A stretch of DNA of 15,959 nt from CAZGYE01 sp964530165 (GCA_964530165.1 CAZGYE010000111.1:1-15959); one strand, 5' to 3'; counted from the first letter of the stretch, positions 1-7,049 are shown. The notes: generated from the sequence alone by a model not told the origin. Numbers and translations: made by a program.

Positions 1-1
1 G

Positions 2-700
2 CATCGAAAGCTGCGAATCCATTTCAGACTTGCCGCCGAACCACGATTGCGTCCGTTGTTCCTGAAACTCGCCGGCAGAGACCTCGTGGCGCGCACGCCG
101 TCCGGTCGAGTCCTGGAACCGCTCAGCCCGGATGCCAGCCTGGAACTGCCACTGGGAGAAGGGGGCCGGCAGTTGAGGATGCACACGGACTTCAAGGTTC
201 CGGCTTCGCGATCCCTCTCACGGGCCGGCTTCGGAGGAAAACTGACCATGCAGACCGCTGCCGGAATGGAAAAAATACCGTTCCGCGACCTGCCGAATGC
301 CGAAGGTGTGGCGCGGCGTCGGGGCGGAGTCACCCTCACGCTGAAGAGGGTGGCGTTCCGCGAGACCCGGGGCGCGGAACACGAATTGGCGTTGGAGGTC
401 GGCGTGAGCTACGACACCGGCGGCCCGGCGTTCGAGACGCATCGCACGTGGATCTTTCACAACGACGTCTACCTGGAGACGAAAGAGGGGCGGCGGATTG
501 AACCGGGCGGCGGATACGAGACCAAGCAGCAATCGGACGGGGGCGTGGCGGTCGTTTATCGATTCAAGCAGCTCAAAGGAGAGCCGAGCGGCTATCGGTT
601 TGTGTACGTAGCGCCGACACTGATCATCAATGTGCCTGTTGAATTTGAATTCACACAGATTCCCATTCTGCCACTTGCCGACGAAAGGACGCGCCCATGA
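2..700 (+). CDS. Conserved planctomycete hypothetical protein, 5'-truncated by window edge
   Basis: The frame is open from the first bases of the window, so this is the C-terminal part of a longer protein; a TTG at 47 is only an internal codon. The visible 232 residues are soluble and rich in beta-type sequence. They contain a PRLRPLFLKL motif, a GRVLEPLSP segment, a GGVTLTLKRV strand, an ETHRTWIFHNDVYLE block and a closing YRFVYVAPTLIINVPVEFEF stretch. I know this arrangement from planctomycete hypothetical proteins, where it appears as a pair of beta-sandwich-like repeats at the C-terminus; the comparison is from memory. No catalytic motif is visible and the function is unknown. Its stop overlaps by ATGA the start of a 32-codon ORF. 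That the frame is real is well supported by length and family resemblance; role and N-terminus cannot be judged here. Confidence 0.8.
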   Translation, partial: HRKLRIHFRLAAEPRLRPLFLKLAGRDLVARTPSGRVLEPLSPDASLELPLGEGGRQLRMHTDFKVPASRSLSRAGFGGKLTMQTAAGMEKIPFRDLPNAEGVARRRGGVTLTLKRVAFRETRGAEHELALEVGVSYDTGGPAFETHRTWIFHNDVYLETKEGRRIEPGGGYETKQQSDGGVAVVYRFKQLKGEPSGYRFVYVAPTLIINVPVEFEFTQIPILPLADERTRP

Positions 701-795
701 ATGCGCGCGACGCGATCAAGAATATCATCAATACCGTTGAGAATAGGGGGTTTAGACAGGAGTATACCGACTCTTTGCGACCCCATTTCCGCTGA
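697..795 (+). CDS. Small ORF (32 aa), possible truncated gene start
   Basis: The ATG at 697 overlaps the TGA of the preceding gene (ATGA), an arrangement typical of translationally coupled operon genes. The frame ends after 32 codons at 793-795. The start, MNARDAIKNIINTVE, resembles the first helix of planctomycete DinB-like (DUF664-type) proteins, but the frame closes long before such a domain could be formed. It could be a genuine small protein, the 5' remnant of a gene whose remainder was lost, or chance. No SD is needed if it is coupled, and none is clear. The DinB resemblance is an inference from a short stretch and is weak. Confidence 0.3.
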   Translation: MNARDAIKNIINTVENRGFRQEYTDSLRPHFR

Positions 796-930
796 AACCT
801 CATTTTTCTTCTTGACGACATCAACGTGGTCTGGGCAAAATAGATGATAAGGTTTTGCGCTCTGCTGTGTACATCCCTTGCGAGATCAACAGGAATCGCT
901 CGGGCCAAGTTCCAATTACTTTTCAGTAAG

Positions 931-935
931 GGAGG
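931..935 (+). promoter_or_regulatory. SD site setting the GTG start of the DUF1559 gene
   Basis: GGAGG lies 6 nt before the GTG at 942. It supports this uncommon start codon, and the resulting protein begins the expected 11 residues before the prepilin cleavage site. Confidence 0.8.
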
Positions 936-941
936 TGCGTC

Positions 942-1985
942 GTGTCAGGTCATCGATTACGTGTTCGCCGGGGCTTCACGCTGATTGAATTGCTGGTTGT
1001 CATTGCAATCATTGCCATCCTGGTTGCTCTGCTGCTTCCCGCGGTGCAGCAAGCGCGCGAGGCCGCTCGCCGCTCGCAATGTCAGAACAATTTGAAGCAG
1101 ATTGGATTGGCGCTGCACAACTACCACGATCAGCACAAGGTGTTTCCGCCCGGTCAGATTGCCAGTCTTTTTCTCACAGGGCCAAACGGTTTTCAGACTA
1201 CTGATCCCACCGAGGCCACTCTCAACACCGGTGCGGGTTTGGGTTTGCACGGGCACAGTTGGATGCTGCATATTCTGCCCATGCTCGATCAGGGGGTTTT
1301 GTACAACACCTGGAATTTCAACTATAACGTGTGGGGCAACGGAGATCTTCCGACCGTCGCAACCTTTCTGACTGGCATCGAGCCGCCCGCCCAGACCGAA
1401 ATCGCAGCGTTTTACTGCCCTTCGCGCCGTGGTAAGGGCACCATGGACGTCAACAAATTCTCATACACGCTGAAGGTCGACTCGACCTGGACCAAGGGAG
1501 GCAACGATTACGGCGGCTGCATGGGTTCGGTGACCGGATTCGATCTTATTACGGACCCGTTACTTCGACCGACCTACCATCTCACACCGGATCAGCTCAA
1601 GATCACGACCTCCATCCCACCGGAGTCGCCGGAGCCGCGCAACCAGGGGATCTTTTTCGTCAACAGCAGCACCACCATCAGTGATATTGTCGACGGCACG
1701 TCGAACGTTCTGATGGTGGGGGAGGTCGCGCGGCTGAACGACCCGGTCGACCCGCTGCTGCAGAGCAGTGACGGCTGGGCGTGGGGCGGGGCGGCAACCA
1801 TGTTCACCACCTGGATCGGCATCAATAAGGGATTCCAATTCGATGAACCCGGCAGCGAACATGAAGGGCTCGCGCATTTTTGCCTTGCGGACGGCAGCGT
1901 TCGCTCGATCAGCGAGAACATCGACTTGGCGACGTTTCAGAACCTTGGCAACATCGCCAGCAGAATTCCCGTCTCGGAGTTTTGA
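942..1985 (+). CDS. DUF1559 protein with prepilin-type N-terminal methylation signal
   Basis: The 347-residue product opens with a short basic leader and the type IV pilin-like signal RRG|FTLIELLVVIAIIAILVAL. Cleavage is expected after Gly11, with the conserved Glu at mature position 5 (residue 16), followed by one hydrophobic helix to about residue 33. The PAVQQAREAARRSQCQNNLKQIGLALHNYHD segment (34-64) is the DUF1559 (SBP_bac_10-like) hallmark. The C-terminus carries the family's H-x-DGS region (HFCLADGSVRSI, from residue 312). Members are very numerous in planctomycete genomes and are thought to be pseudopilin-like surface or secretion proteins; a specific role is not known. Start: GTG with a good SD 6 nt upstream. 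The next gene follows after 26 nt, so the two are probably cotranscribed. A possible -35 (TTGACG, 812-817) lies upstream without a convincing -10. Confidence 0.95.
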   Translation: MSGHRLRVRRGFTLIELLVVIAIIAILVALLLPAVQQAREAARRSQCQNNLKQIGLALHNYHDQHKVFPPGQIASLFLTGPNGFQTTDPTEATLNTGAGLGLHGHSWMLHILPMLDQGVLYNTWNFNYNVWGNGDLPTVATFLTGIEPPAQTEIAAFYCPSRRGKGTMDVNKFSYTLKVDSTWTKGGNDYGGCMGSVTGFDLITDPLLRPTYHLTPDQLKITTSIPPESPEPRNQGIFFVNSSTTISDIVDGTSNVLMVGEVARLNDPVDPLLQSSDGWAWGGAATMFTTWIGINKGFQFDEPGSEHEGLAHFCLADGSVRSISENIDLATFQNLGNIASRIPVSEF

Positions 1986-2011
1986 GCACACCGAACACGC
2001 TGGGATTCAAG

Positions 2012-2707
2012 ATGGCAATCAGGTTTGCGTGTCGGTGTGGAAAGAAGCTCAAGGCGCCGGATGAGAAGATCGGCAAAAGGGTTCTCTGTCCTGCGTGCGG
2101 CAACCCGGTCACCGTTCCCGAGGAGAACACGGTTGCCGTCGAGGAAATCGCGAGCTCTTCCGCAAATCTTGCCGGCGACTTGCTGAGGCGCAGTGCAGAG
2201 ACGAGGAAGTCGCGCCCCTTCGCGGACGACGAGGGGGAGGAATCATTCGGCTTTGACGTTCTCGAAACCATCAAGGCGTATAGCGTGCACGTGCTGCCCG
2301 GCGTCGCCGGCGTCGTCTTTTTGTTCTACGGAACGTATTGGTTTTCTTCATGGATCATGACAACCAAACCCGACCGGCCTGAATTGGGCGTGGTCACGGG
2401 AATCGTCACCCTCGACGGCAAACCGCTGGCCGGCGCCACGGTGACCTTTCAACCCGCCCGAGCGAAGCAACCGGGAAGCAGAGTCGGCGCTTCGCTGGGA
2501 AGAACCGACGGTTCCGGCAAGTATTCACTCATTTACGTTCGCGACGTCTACGGAGCCGCCCTCGGCAAGCACAAGGTGATGGTCCAGGCAACCGACGACC
2601 AGGGACGTGAGCGGCTCCCCGCCCATTACAACTCACACACGGCGCTGGTTTATGACGTCCAGCCGGGAAGCAACACGATTGATCTCAAATTGAAATCCAC
2701 CAGGTGA
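2012..2707 (+). CDS. Zinc-ribbon, single-pass membrane protein with carboxypeptidase-regulatory-like domain
   Basis: The 231-residue protein has three parts. An N-terminal zinc-ribbon-like motif has Cys7 and Cys9 (CRC) and Cys26/Cys29 (CPAC). An acidic linker runs to about residue 90, followed by one membrane segment (about 92-116, VLPGVAGVVFLFYGTYWFSSW). The C-terminal domain, from about 126, opens VTGIVTLDGKPLAGATVTF and matches the carboxypeptidase regulatory-like/prealbumin beta-sandwich seen in many planctomycete proteins. That places the ribbon in the cytoplasm and the beta-sandwich outside, by inference. The ATG at 2012 was chosen because MAIRFACRCGKKL begins the ribbon. The frame is open upstream to 1880, but that part overlaps the DUF1559 gene and reads as its shadow. 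DUF1559 genes are often followed by such carboxypeptidase-regulatory proteins. Function is unknown. Confidence 0.9.
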   Translation: MAIRFACRCGKKLKAPDEKIGKRVLCPACGNPVTVPEENTVAVEEIASSSANLAGDLLRRSAETRKSRPFADDEGEESFGFDVLETIKAYSVHVLPGVAGVVFLFYGTYWFSSWIMTTKPDRPELGVVTGIVTLDGKPLAGATVTFQPARAKQPGSRVGASLGRTDGSGKYSLIYVRDVYGAALGKHKVMVQATDDQGRERLPAHYNSHTALVYDVQPGSNTIDLKLKSTR

Positions 2708-2762
2708 CGCCTCGTTCCCGGCTGATTGGAGTGACGCCCGCAAAGTGCGCGGCGACGAAAGT

Positions 2763-3365
2763 TTATGACGACTTGCGGTATCGATCCACAAAACGGCGAA
2801 GGCTGCTGTGCAGTGTGTCGGTGGCGGCGCGAATTTGCTGGGCTTGGGAGTCGTGCAGGAAAGTGAAGGCAAACAGCGTCAACAGGGCGGCGGCGGTGAG
2901 CGTGGCTGCTCTGACGCAGCGGCCGCCGGCCAGTAGTTTCACCAGCGGCGTGTACCAGGGGAGCGTGACGGCCGGCAGCGCCTGATTCGGTTCGGTGCGG
3001 GCGTCGAGGTTGAGGGTGCGGTCGACGGGAATGCGTTCGTCGCCGGGCCGCGCGGCGTCGAAGTCGACCCGGGCCAGCTCTGCGGCGAAGTCCGCTTCGG
3101 TTTCCAGCGCGTCGCCGACCTTGGACAAATAGCGTACCTGGCGCTCCAACGTGACCAATCGCACCTGGTTGGTGGAGCACTGATGGCGGAGAGTCAGATA
3201 GGTGAGAAACTTCGGCGCCAGCGACGCTGACGCGTACAGCCCGGCGGCGAAGAGCAGGCACAGCCAGAACGAAAGGGAAATCAGCCACGCGTGTTCGGAT
3301 TCGCCGGGATCATTATCCGTCCGCACTCCGCATTCCGCATTCCGCACTCCGCATTCCGCATTCAC
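2763..3365 (-). CDS. Membrane protein with FtsB/DivIC-like coiled coil, downstream of enolase
   Basis: As drawn the protein has 200 residues. A membrane helix (about 27-49, WLISLSFWLCLLFAAGLYAS) is followed by a heptad-rich region (about 62-98, LVTLERQVRYLSKVGDALE) and the block ELARVDFDAARPGDERIPV (96-114). That block resembles the 'AR-x-E-x-G-x-x-x-PGE' end of FtsB/DivIC (septum formation initiator family). A second membrane helix (about 150-170) and a C-terminal basic amphipathic helix are extra to that family. Position supports the comparison: ftsB/divIC-type genes often sit beside eno. The start is a GTG overlapping the eno stop (GTGA), but the first 15 codons are the translated tandem repeat (NAECGVR twice), so the true start may be one of the GTG codons within the repeat. 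Alternative: an unrelated planctomycete membrane protein. Confidence 0.75.
   Translation of the reverse strand: MNAECGVRNAECGVRTDNDPGESEHAWLISLSFWLCLLFAAGLYASASLAPKFLTYLTLRHQCSTNQVRLVTLERQVRYLSKVGDALETEADFAAELARVDFDAARPGDERIPVDRTLNLDARTEPNQALPAVTLPWYTPLVKLLAGGRCVRAATLTAAALLTLFAFTFLHDSQAQQIRAATDTLHSSLRRFVDRYRKSS
3321..3362. repeat. 42-bp tandem repeat: six 7-mers, arranged as two identical 21-bp units
   Basis: On the plus strand the units run CCGCACT, CCGCATT, CCGCATT and then the same three again, without a mismatch. The heptamer differs only at one T/C position. Because 21 is a multiple of 3, each 21-bp unit encodes the same heptapeptide (NAECGVR) in the minus-strand gene. The last base is the final base of the enolase TGA, so the array lies exactly at the eno/next-gene junction. 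I recall similar GCATTCC/GCACTCC strings in other planctomycete genomes, but only this copy is in the window. Confidence 0.9.
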
Positions 3366-4636
3366 GAGATCGTGCCGCCGTACTGGGCCTCGGAACCGAG
3401 CATCTCTTCGATCCGCAGAAGTTGATTGTACTTGCAGATCCGCTCGGTCCGGCTAGCCGAGCCGGTTTTGATCTGCCCAGTCGAAAGCGCCACCGCCAGA
3501 TCGGCAATGGTCGTGTCTTCCGTTTCGCCGGAACGATGGCTGATGACGGACGTGTAGCCGTTGCGGGCGGCCAACTGGACCGTGTCGATCGTTTCGGTCA
3601 ACGTCCCGATCTGGTTCACCTTGATCAGAATACTGTTGGCGATCCCGTTGTCGATGCCTCGCTGCAATCGCTCGACATTGGTGACGAACAGATCGTCGCC
3701 GACGATCTGACACGTTGAACCGAGCGCGTCGGTCAGCAGTTTCCAGCCGTCCCAGTCGTCTTCGTCAAGGCCGTCTTCGATCGAGCAAAGCGGATACTTC
3801 TCAACCCAGCCGGAGAACAGGTCGACCATGCCGGCCGAGTCGACCTTGTTGCCTTCCAACTGGTACGTTTTTGAGTCCGCGTCGTAGAACTCGCTGGCGG
3901 CGGGATCCAGCGCGAGCTTGACCTGATCGCCCAGCTTGTAACCGGCCCGCTCGATGGCGGCCAGGATGATCTCGATCGCATCCCGACTGCTCTTCAGATC
4001 GGGCGCGAAACCGCCTTCATCGCCCACTGCCGTGCTCATCCCTTTGTCCGAGAGAACCTGCTTGAGGTTGTGGAAAACCTCGACGCCGCAACGCAGCGCC
4101 TCGCTGAAGGCGTCGAAACCGAGCGGCACGATCAGGAATTCCTGAACGTCGATAGCGTTGTCGGCATGCTGGCCCCCGTTGATGATGTTCATCATCGGAA
4201 CCGGCAACCGATTCGCCCCCACACCGCCCAAATAACGGAACAACGGTAGAAAACTCACTCGCGCGGCGGCATGGGCACAGGCCAGAGAACAACCAAGTAT
4301 GGCGTTGGCGCCGAGCCGCGATTTGTTCTCGGTGCCGTCCAGCTCGATCATCACCTGGTCGATCGTCGCCTGGTCGGTGACGTCTAGCTCGATCAGGGCA
4401 TCGGCGATCTGCTCGTTGACGTTGTCGACCGCTCGCCGGACCCCTTTGCCGAGGTAGCGGTCACTCGCATCGGCGTCGCGCAGCTCGTGGACTTCGTGCT
4501 CGCCGGTGCTGGCGCCACTGGGCACCGCCGCCCGGCCGAGGGTGCCGTCTTCCAGTTCGACGTCCACTTCGACGGTGGGGTTGCCGCGGCTGTCGAGGAT
4601 CTCTCTTGCGTGGACCGCTTGGATGGACATGCTCAT
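3362..4636 (-). CDS. eno: Enolase (phosphopyruvate hydratase)
   Basis: This is a full-length 424-residue enolase, which interconverts 2-phosphoglycerate and phosphoenolpyruvate in glycolysis. The N-terminal domain begins HAREILDSRGNPTVEV with the SGASTGEHE loop (about 40-48). Expected catalytic positions are present: His157 in GGQHADN, Glu166 in QEF, Glu207 in GDEGGFAP, Mg ligands Asp244 (LALDPAA), Glu287 (SIEDGLDE) and Asp314 (VGDDLF), Lys339 in LIKVNQIGTLTET, His367-Arg368-Ser369 and Lys390 in IKTGS. The C-terminus has KYNQLLRIEE. The motif after Lys390 reads GSASRTER rather than the commoner GAPCRSER. The ATG at 4636 has a purine-rich GAGAAAG upstream; a second ATG two codons later is also possible. 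It is transcribed away from psd and is followed by the FtsB-like gene with a GTGA overlap. Confidence 0.98.
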   Translation of the reverse strand: MSMSIQAVHAREILDSRGNPTVEVDVELEDGTLGRAAVPSGASTGEHEVHELRDADASDRYLGKGVRRAVDNVNEQIADALIELDVTDQATIDQVMIELDGTENKSRLGANAILGCSLACAHAAARVSFLPLFRYLGGVGANRLPVPMMNIINGGQHADNAIDVQEFLIVPLGFDAFSEALRCGVEVFHNLKQVLSDKGMSTAVGDEGGFAPDLKSSRDAIEIILAAIERAGYKLGDQVKLALDPAASEFYDADSKTYQLEGNKVDSAGMVDLFSGWVEKYPLCSIEDGLDEDDWDGWKLLTDALGSTCQIVGDDLFVTNVERLQRGIDNGIANSILIKVNQIGTLTETIDTVQLAARNGYTSVISHRSGETEDTTIADLAVALSTGQIKTGSASRTERICKYNQLLRIEEMLGSEAQYGGTIS

Positions 4637-4691
4637 GGTTTCGACTTTCTCATTTTTCGTTCAACAAAGTTTTCACGCCGGTTGGCTAGCT

Positions 4692-4707
4692 CAATTTTAC
4701 CAAATTG
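4692..4707. promoter_or_regulatory. Operator-like inverted repeat upstream of eno
   Basis: CAATTT and AAATTG form a perfect 6-bp inverted repeat around the 4-nt spacer TACC, 56-71 bp upstream of the eno ATG. It is AT-rich within GC-rich DNA and overlaps a possible eno -10 box. It could be a repressor site or simply a promoter-proximal AT patch. Confidence 0.3.
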
Positions 4708-4894
4708 CAGGCATGGGTTTCCATGAACAATGCCGGCCGAACAGCGCAGACCGGAATCCCCGAGCCCGGACCAGCCCTTCTTCGGAGATATCGTCGTGCC
4801 GCAATTGTCGGCTTGAACAACCGGCCGGCGCGCCAGGCAACTCGGAAGTATCTCGATCCGCTTTCGACGGCTGTGCGGATTGTATAGGCTCGCC

Positions 4895-4948
4895 AAAGCC
4901 CACGGGCCGTGGCCCGTGGGATCCCGCTGGTTGCCACCGACGGGCTTT
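4895..4948. repeat. Compound palindromic element (REP-like)
   Basis: An outer stem AAAGCCC/GGGCTTT (4895-4901 with 4942-4948) encloses two inner hairpins. One is a perfect 10-bp inverted repeat, CCCACGGGCC with GGCCCGTGGG (4899-4908 with 4911-4920). The other is an imperfect GCTGGT/ACCGAC hairpin around TGCC (4926-4941). The outer and first inner stems share 4899-4901, so alternative folds compete; GGGATCCC (4918-4925) is itself palindromic. The shape resembles dispersed intergenic palindromes of bacteria. With one copy in view, dispersal is inferred. Confidence 0.6.
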
Positions 4949-5097
4949 GACAGGTTCCCCTATCCATCCGCCAATGGTGTCGCGAACCCAGGGGCGGGAA
5001 TCCAAGCATCCTGAGCATCGCGGCGAAACATTCGAACCGATAGAATGAACAGCCAACAAAACCGAGCTTTACAGAACAATTCCGTGGACACGCATGA

Positions 5098-6171
5098 ATG
5101 ACGTCGGAACCTGATGTGAAAGCCGCCGAGGAGACGGCTGGAGACGGCAATCGGTTGGAAACCGCCACGACGACGGCCGCCGCCGACCGACTTGCGCTGG
5201 AGCCGATGGACCCGAAGCTGACAAACATCCAGCCGGGCGGTGGTGTGGTCATCCGGCTGGAACTGGCGTGGGGCCACTGGCGGCGGTGGTATCTGAAGAT
5301 GTTTCGTCGCGGTTACGTCGCTCGTATGGAGCGGCTCCGCAAGGGCCAGGAGAACCGTTGCCCGCACGAAGTCCTCGATCCACGCGATGTGAAGCTCCAC
5401 CGCAATCAGGGGGGATATTATTGGAACAGGGAAGATGATCCGTTCACCTGGCGCGACCACTTGCCGTTTGCACGGGCTGGGTTGGCAGAGCTGGTCCTCT
5501 TTTCCGTATTGACCTTCGGCGGCGCGGGTCTGTTGGCTGCGACGGTGCTATATTTGCAGTGGCGGGGAGTTGCCGCTTGGCTGGGATGGCTGGCTGCGGC
5601 CAGCCTGCTCATGGCGGGCGGCCTGATCGTCTGGTTCTTCCGGGATCCGCGGCGCCGAGTGCCGCAGGGCGACGGGCTGGTCGTTTCACCGGCCGATGGG
5701 AAAGTGGTCGCCGTTGAAGAAATCGAACACGATGAGTTTGTCGGCGGCCCGGCGGTGCTGATCGGTATCTTCCTGTCGATCTTCAGCGTACACATCAATC
5801 GCATGCCGGTTGCCGGACGGGTGATCGGTTTGCGGTACAAACCAGGCAAATGTTTGAACGCGTTGCGGCCGGAGTCGGCTCGTGAGAATGAGCATCTGGC
5901 CGTCCGTTTGGAGGAGGCGACGCCGCCGTATCGCCGCATGATCGTTCGGCAGATCACCGGCGCAATTGCCCGGCGGATCGTCTGCTGGTTGAAGCCGGGA
6001 GACGAGTTGGCCGCCGGCGAGCAATTCGGCATGATCAAACTCGGCTCGCGGACCGAACTGCTGCTGCCGCGGCAAGAGGGTCTGCAGATCGAGGTGGAAC
6101 TCGGACAGAAGGTCCAGGCGGGAACGTCGGTCCTGGCGAGATATGAGTTGAGAGCGAAAAGCGAATCGTGA
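5098..6171 (+). CDS. psd: Phosphatidylserine decarboxylase with long N-terminal extension
   Basis: It decarboxylates phosphatidylserine to phosphatidylethanolamine at the membrane, using a pyruvoyl group made by self-cleavage. The decarboxylase part occupies about residues 165-352: membrane segments (about 130-178), WFFRDPRRRVP (179-189), SPADGKV (197-203), VHINRMPVAG with His232, and the cleavage motif KLGSRTELLLP, where Gly316-Ser317 is the expected cleavage bond. This GSR form is that of short, PSD-A-like enzymes. Residues 1-128 are extra: a variable low-complexity start, then a conserved-looking basic and aromatic stretch (WGHWRRWYLKMFRRGYVARMERLRKG, split here as 58-83) and CPHEVLDPRDVKLHRNQGGYYW. 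The ATG at 5098 lacks an SD; ATG at 5206 (MDPKLTNIQPGGG) is an attractive alternative, giving 321 residues. pssA follows with a GTGA overlap. Confidence 0.93.
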   Translation: MTSEPDVKAAEETAGDGNRLETATTTAAADRLALEPMDPKLTNIQPGGGVVIRLELAWGHWRRWYLKMFRRGYVARMERLRKGQENRCPHEVLDPRDVKLHRNQGGYYWNREDDPFTWRDHLPFARAGLAELVLFSVLTFGGAGLLAATVLYLQWRGVAAWLGWLAAASLLMAGGLIVWFFRDPRRRVPQGDGLVVSPADGKVVAVEEIEHDEFVGGPAVLIGIFLSIFSVHINRMPVAGRVIGLRYKPGKCLNALRPESARENEHLAVRLEEATPPYRRMIVRQITGAIARRIVCWLKPGDELAAGEQFGMIKLGSRTELLLPRQEGLQIEVELGQKVQAGTSVLARYELRAKSES

Positions 6172-7049
6172 GCATCCCGGAAGAAAAACAAATCACACGA
6201 CGGCGGAAGATGTTCGCTGTTCTGCCGACGCTGCTGACGTTGGCCAATGGCGCGTGCGGGTTCGGCAGCATTACCTTTGCCGCGAAAGTCGGTTCCGAAC
6301 CCCCAAACTACACGCAGGGGCATGACCTGCTGATCGCCGGTCTGCTGATCTTTCTGGCGATGTTGTTCGACATGTTCGACGGCACCGCCGCTCGGTGGAC
6401 CAAACAGACGAGCGAGTTCGGCGCTCAGTTGGACAGTCTGTGCGACGCGATCAGCTTCGGCGTGGCGCCCGCATTCTTGATGGTGCAGTTTTGCCGCGAC
6501 AAGTTCAATTTCGACGACCGGTTGGGCTTCACTTATCACCCACGTCTGCTGTGGGTGATCGGCCTATTGTTCGTGCTGTGTGCGGTGCTGCGCCTGGCGC
6601 GATTCAATGTCGAAACCGACGAAGACGATTCTCACAAGTACTTCAGCGGCCTGCCTTCACCGGCGGCAGCGGGCGTGGTGGCGTCGTTTCCCATCGGCCG
6701 GCGCGGGCTGAACAACCTCTTTGACGACAAACAGGTCGTCGACACAATCGCCGAATCAACCGCTTCGTGGCTCATTCCCGCCATGAAAATCGCGCTGCCG
6801 CTGATCACCTTGGCGGTAGCATTCTTAATGGTCTCACGATTCCGGTACGCACATGTGGCCAACAAATGGTTGCGCGGTCAGAAAAATCGGCGGCAGTTGA
6901 TCCAAGCAGTGTTTGCGGTGGCGGTCGTGTTCATGGTCCGCGAATTGGCTCTGCCGCTCATCTTTTGCTGGTTCGCGTTTGCGTCGCCATTGCGGGTGCT
7001 GTGGACGGAAGTTTTCGCCCGGCGACTGGACAAATCACGTGAGATTTGA
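6168..7049 (+). CDS. pssA: CDP-diacylglycerol--serine O-phosphatidyltransferase
   Basis: PssA joins serine to CDP-diacylglycerol, giving phosphatidylserine and CMP; the preceding psd product then decarboxylates it, so the pair makes phosphatidylethanolamine. The CDP-alcohol phosphatidyltransferase signature is complete: Asp71-Gly72, Ala75-Arg76, Gly85, Asp89 and Asp93 (DGTAARWTKQTSEFGAQLD then SLCD). It follows a hydrophobic LPTLLTLANGACGFGSI segment (19-35), and further membrane helices run through the C-terminal half. PSGVA-type context is seen as SGLPSPAAAGVVASFP near residue 162. At 293 residues it is near the usual size for the Gram-positive/archaeal-like branch (type II PssA). The GTG start at 6168 overlaps the psd TGA, implying coupled translation. 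The first residues (MSIPEEKQITRRRK) are basic and cytoplasmic. Confidence 0.95.
   Translation: MSIPEEKQITRRRKMFAVLPTLLTLANGACGFGSITFAAKVGSEPPNYTQGHDLLIAGLLIFLAMLFDMFDGTAARWTKQTSEFGAQLDSLCDAISFGVAPAFLMVQFCRDKFNFDDRLGFTYHPRLLWVIGLLFVLCAVLRLARFNVETDEDDSHKYFSGLPSPAAAGVVASFPIGRRGLNNLFDDKQVVDTIAESTASWLIPAMKIALPLITLAVAFLMVSRFRYAHVANKWLRGQKNRRQLIQAVFAVAVVFMVRELALPLIFCWFAFASPLRVLWTEVFARRLDKSREI

Larger units (their letters stand above)
4637..5097. other. Divergent intergenic region between eno and psd
   Basis: These 461 bp must hold the promoters of the minus-strand eno and plus-strand psd genes. No open frame here has a credible start or composition. I see a 12-base inverted repeat near eno (4692-4707) and a compound palindrome (4895-4948), listed separately. 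A TAGAAT at 5041-5046 could be the -10 box of psd, about 50 nt before its start, but no matching -35 is seen. A TAAAAT on the minus strand (4694-4699) could be a -10 for eno and overlaps the inverted repeat; again there is no good -35. Confidence 0.5.

Noticed and set aside
3321..3362. Short repeat array considered as CRISPR
   Set aside because: The units are contiguous 7-mers with no spacers, so it is a simple tandem repeat.
5418..6539. Long minus-strand open frame (373 codons) opposite psd and pssA
   Set aside because: It is antisense to two motif-complete genes, and its translation is low-complexity Ser/Pro/Arg-rich without a domain; it is a GC-rich shadow.
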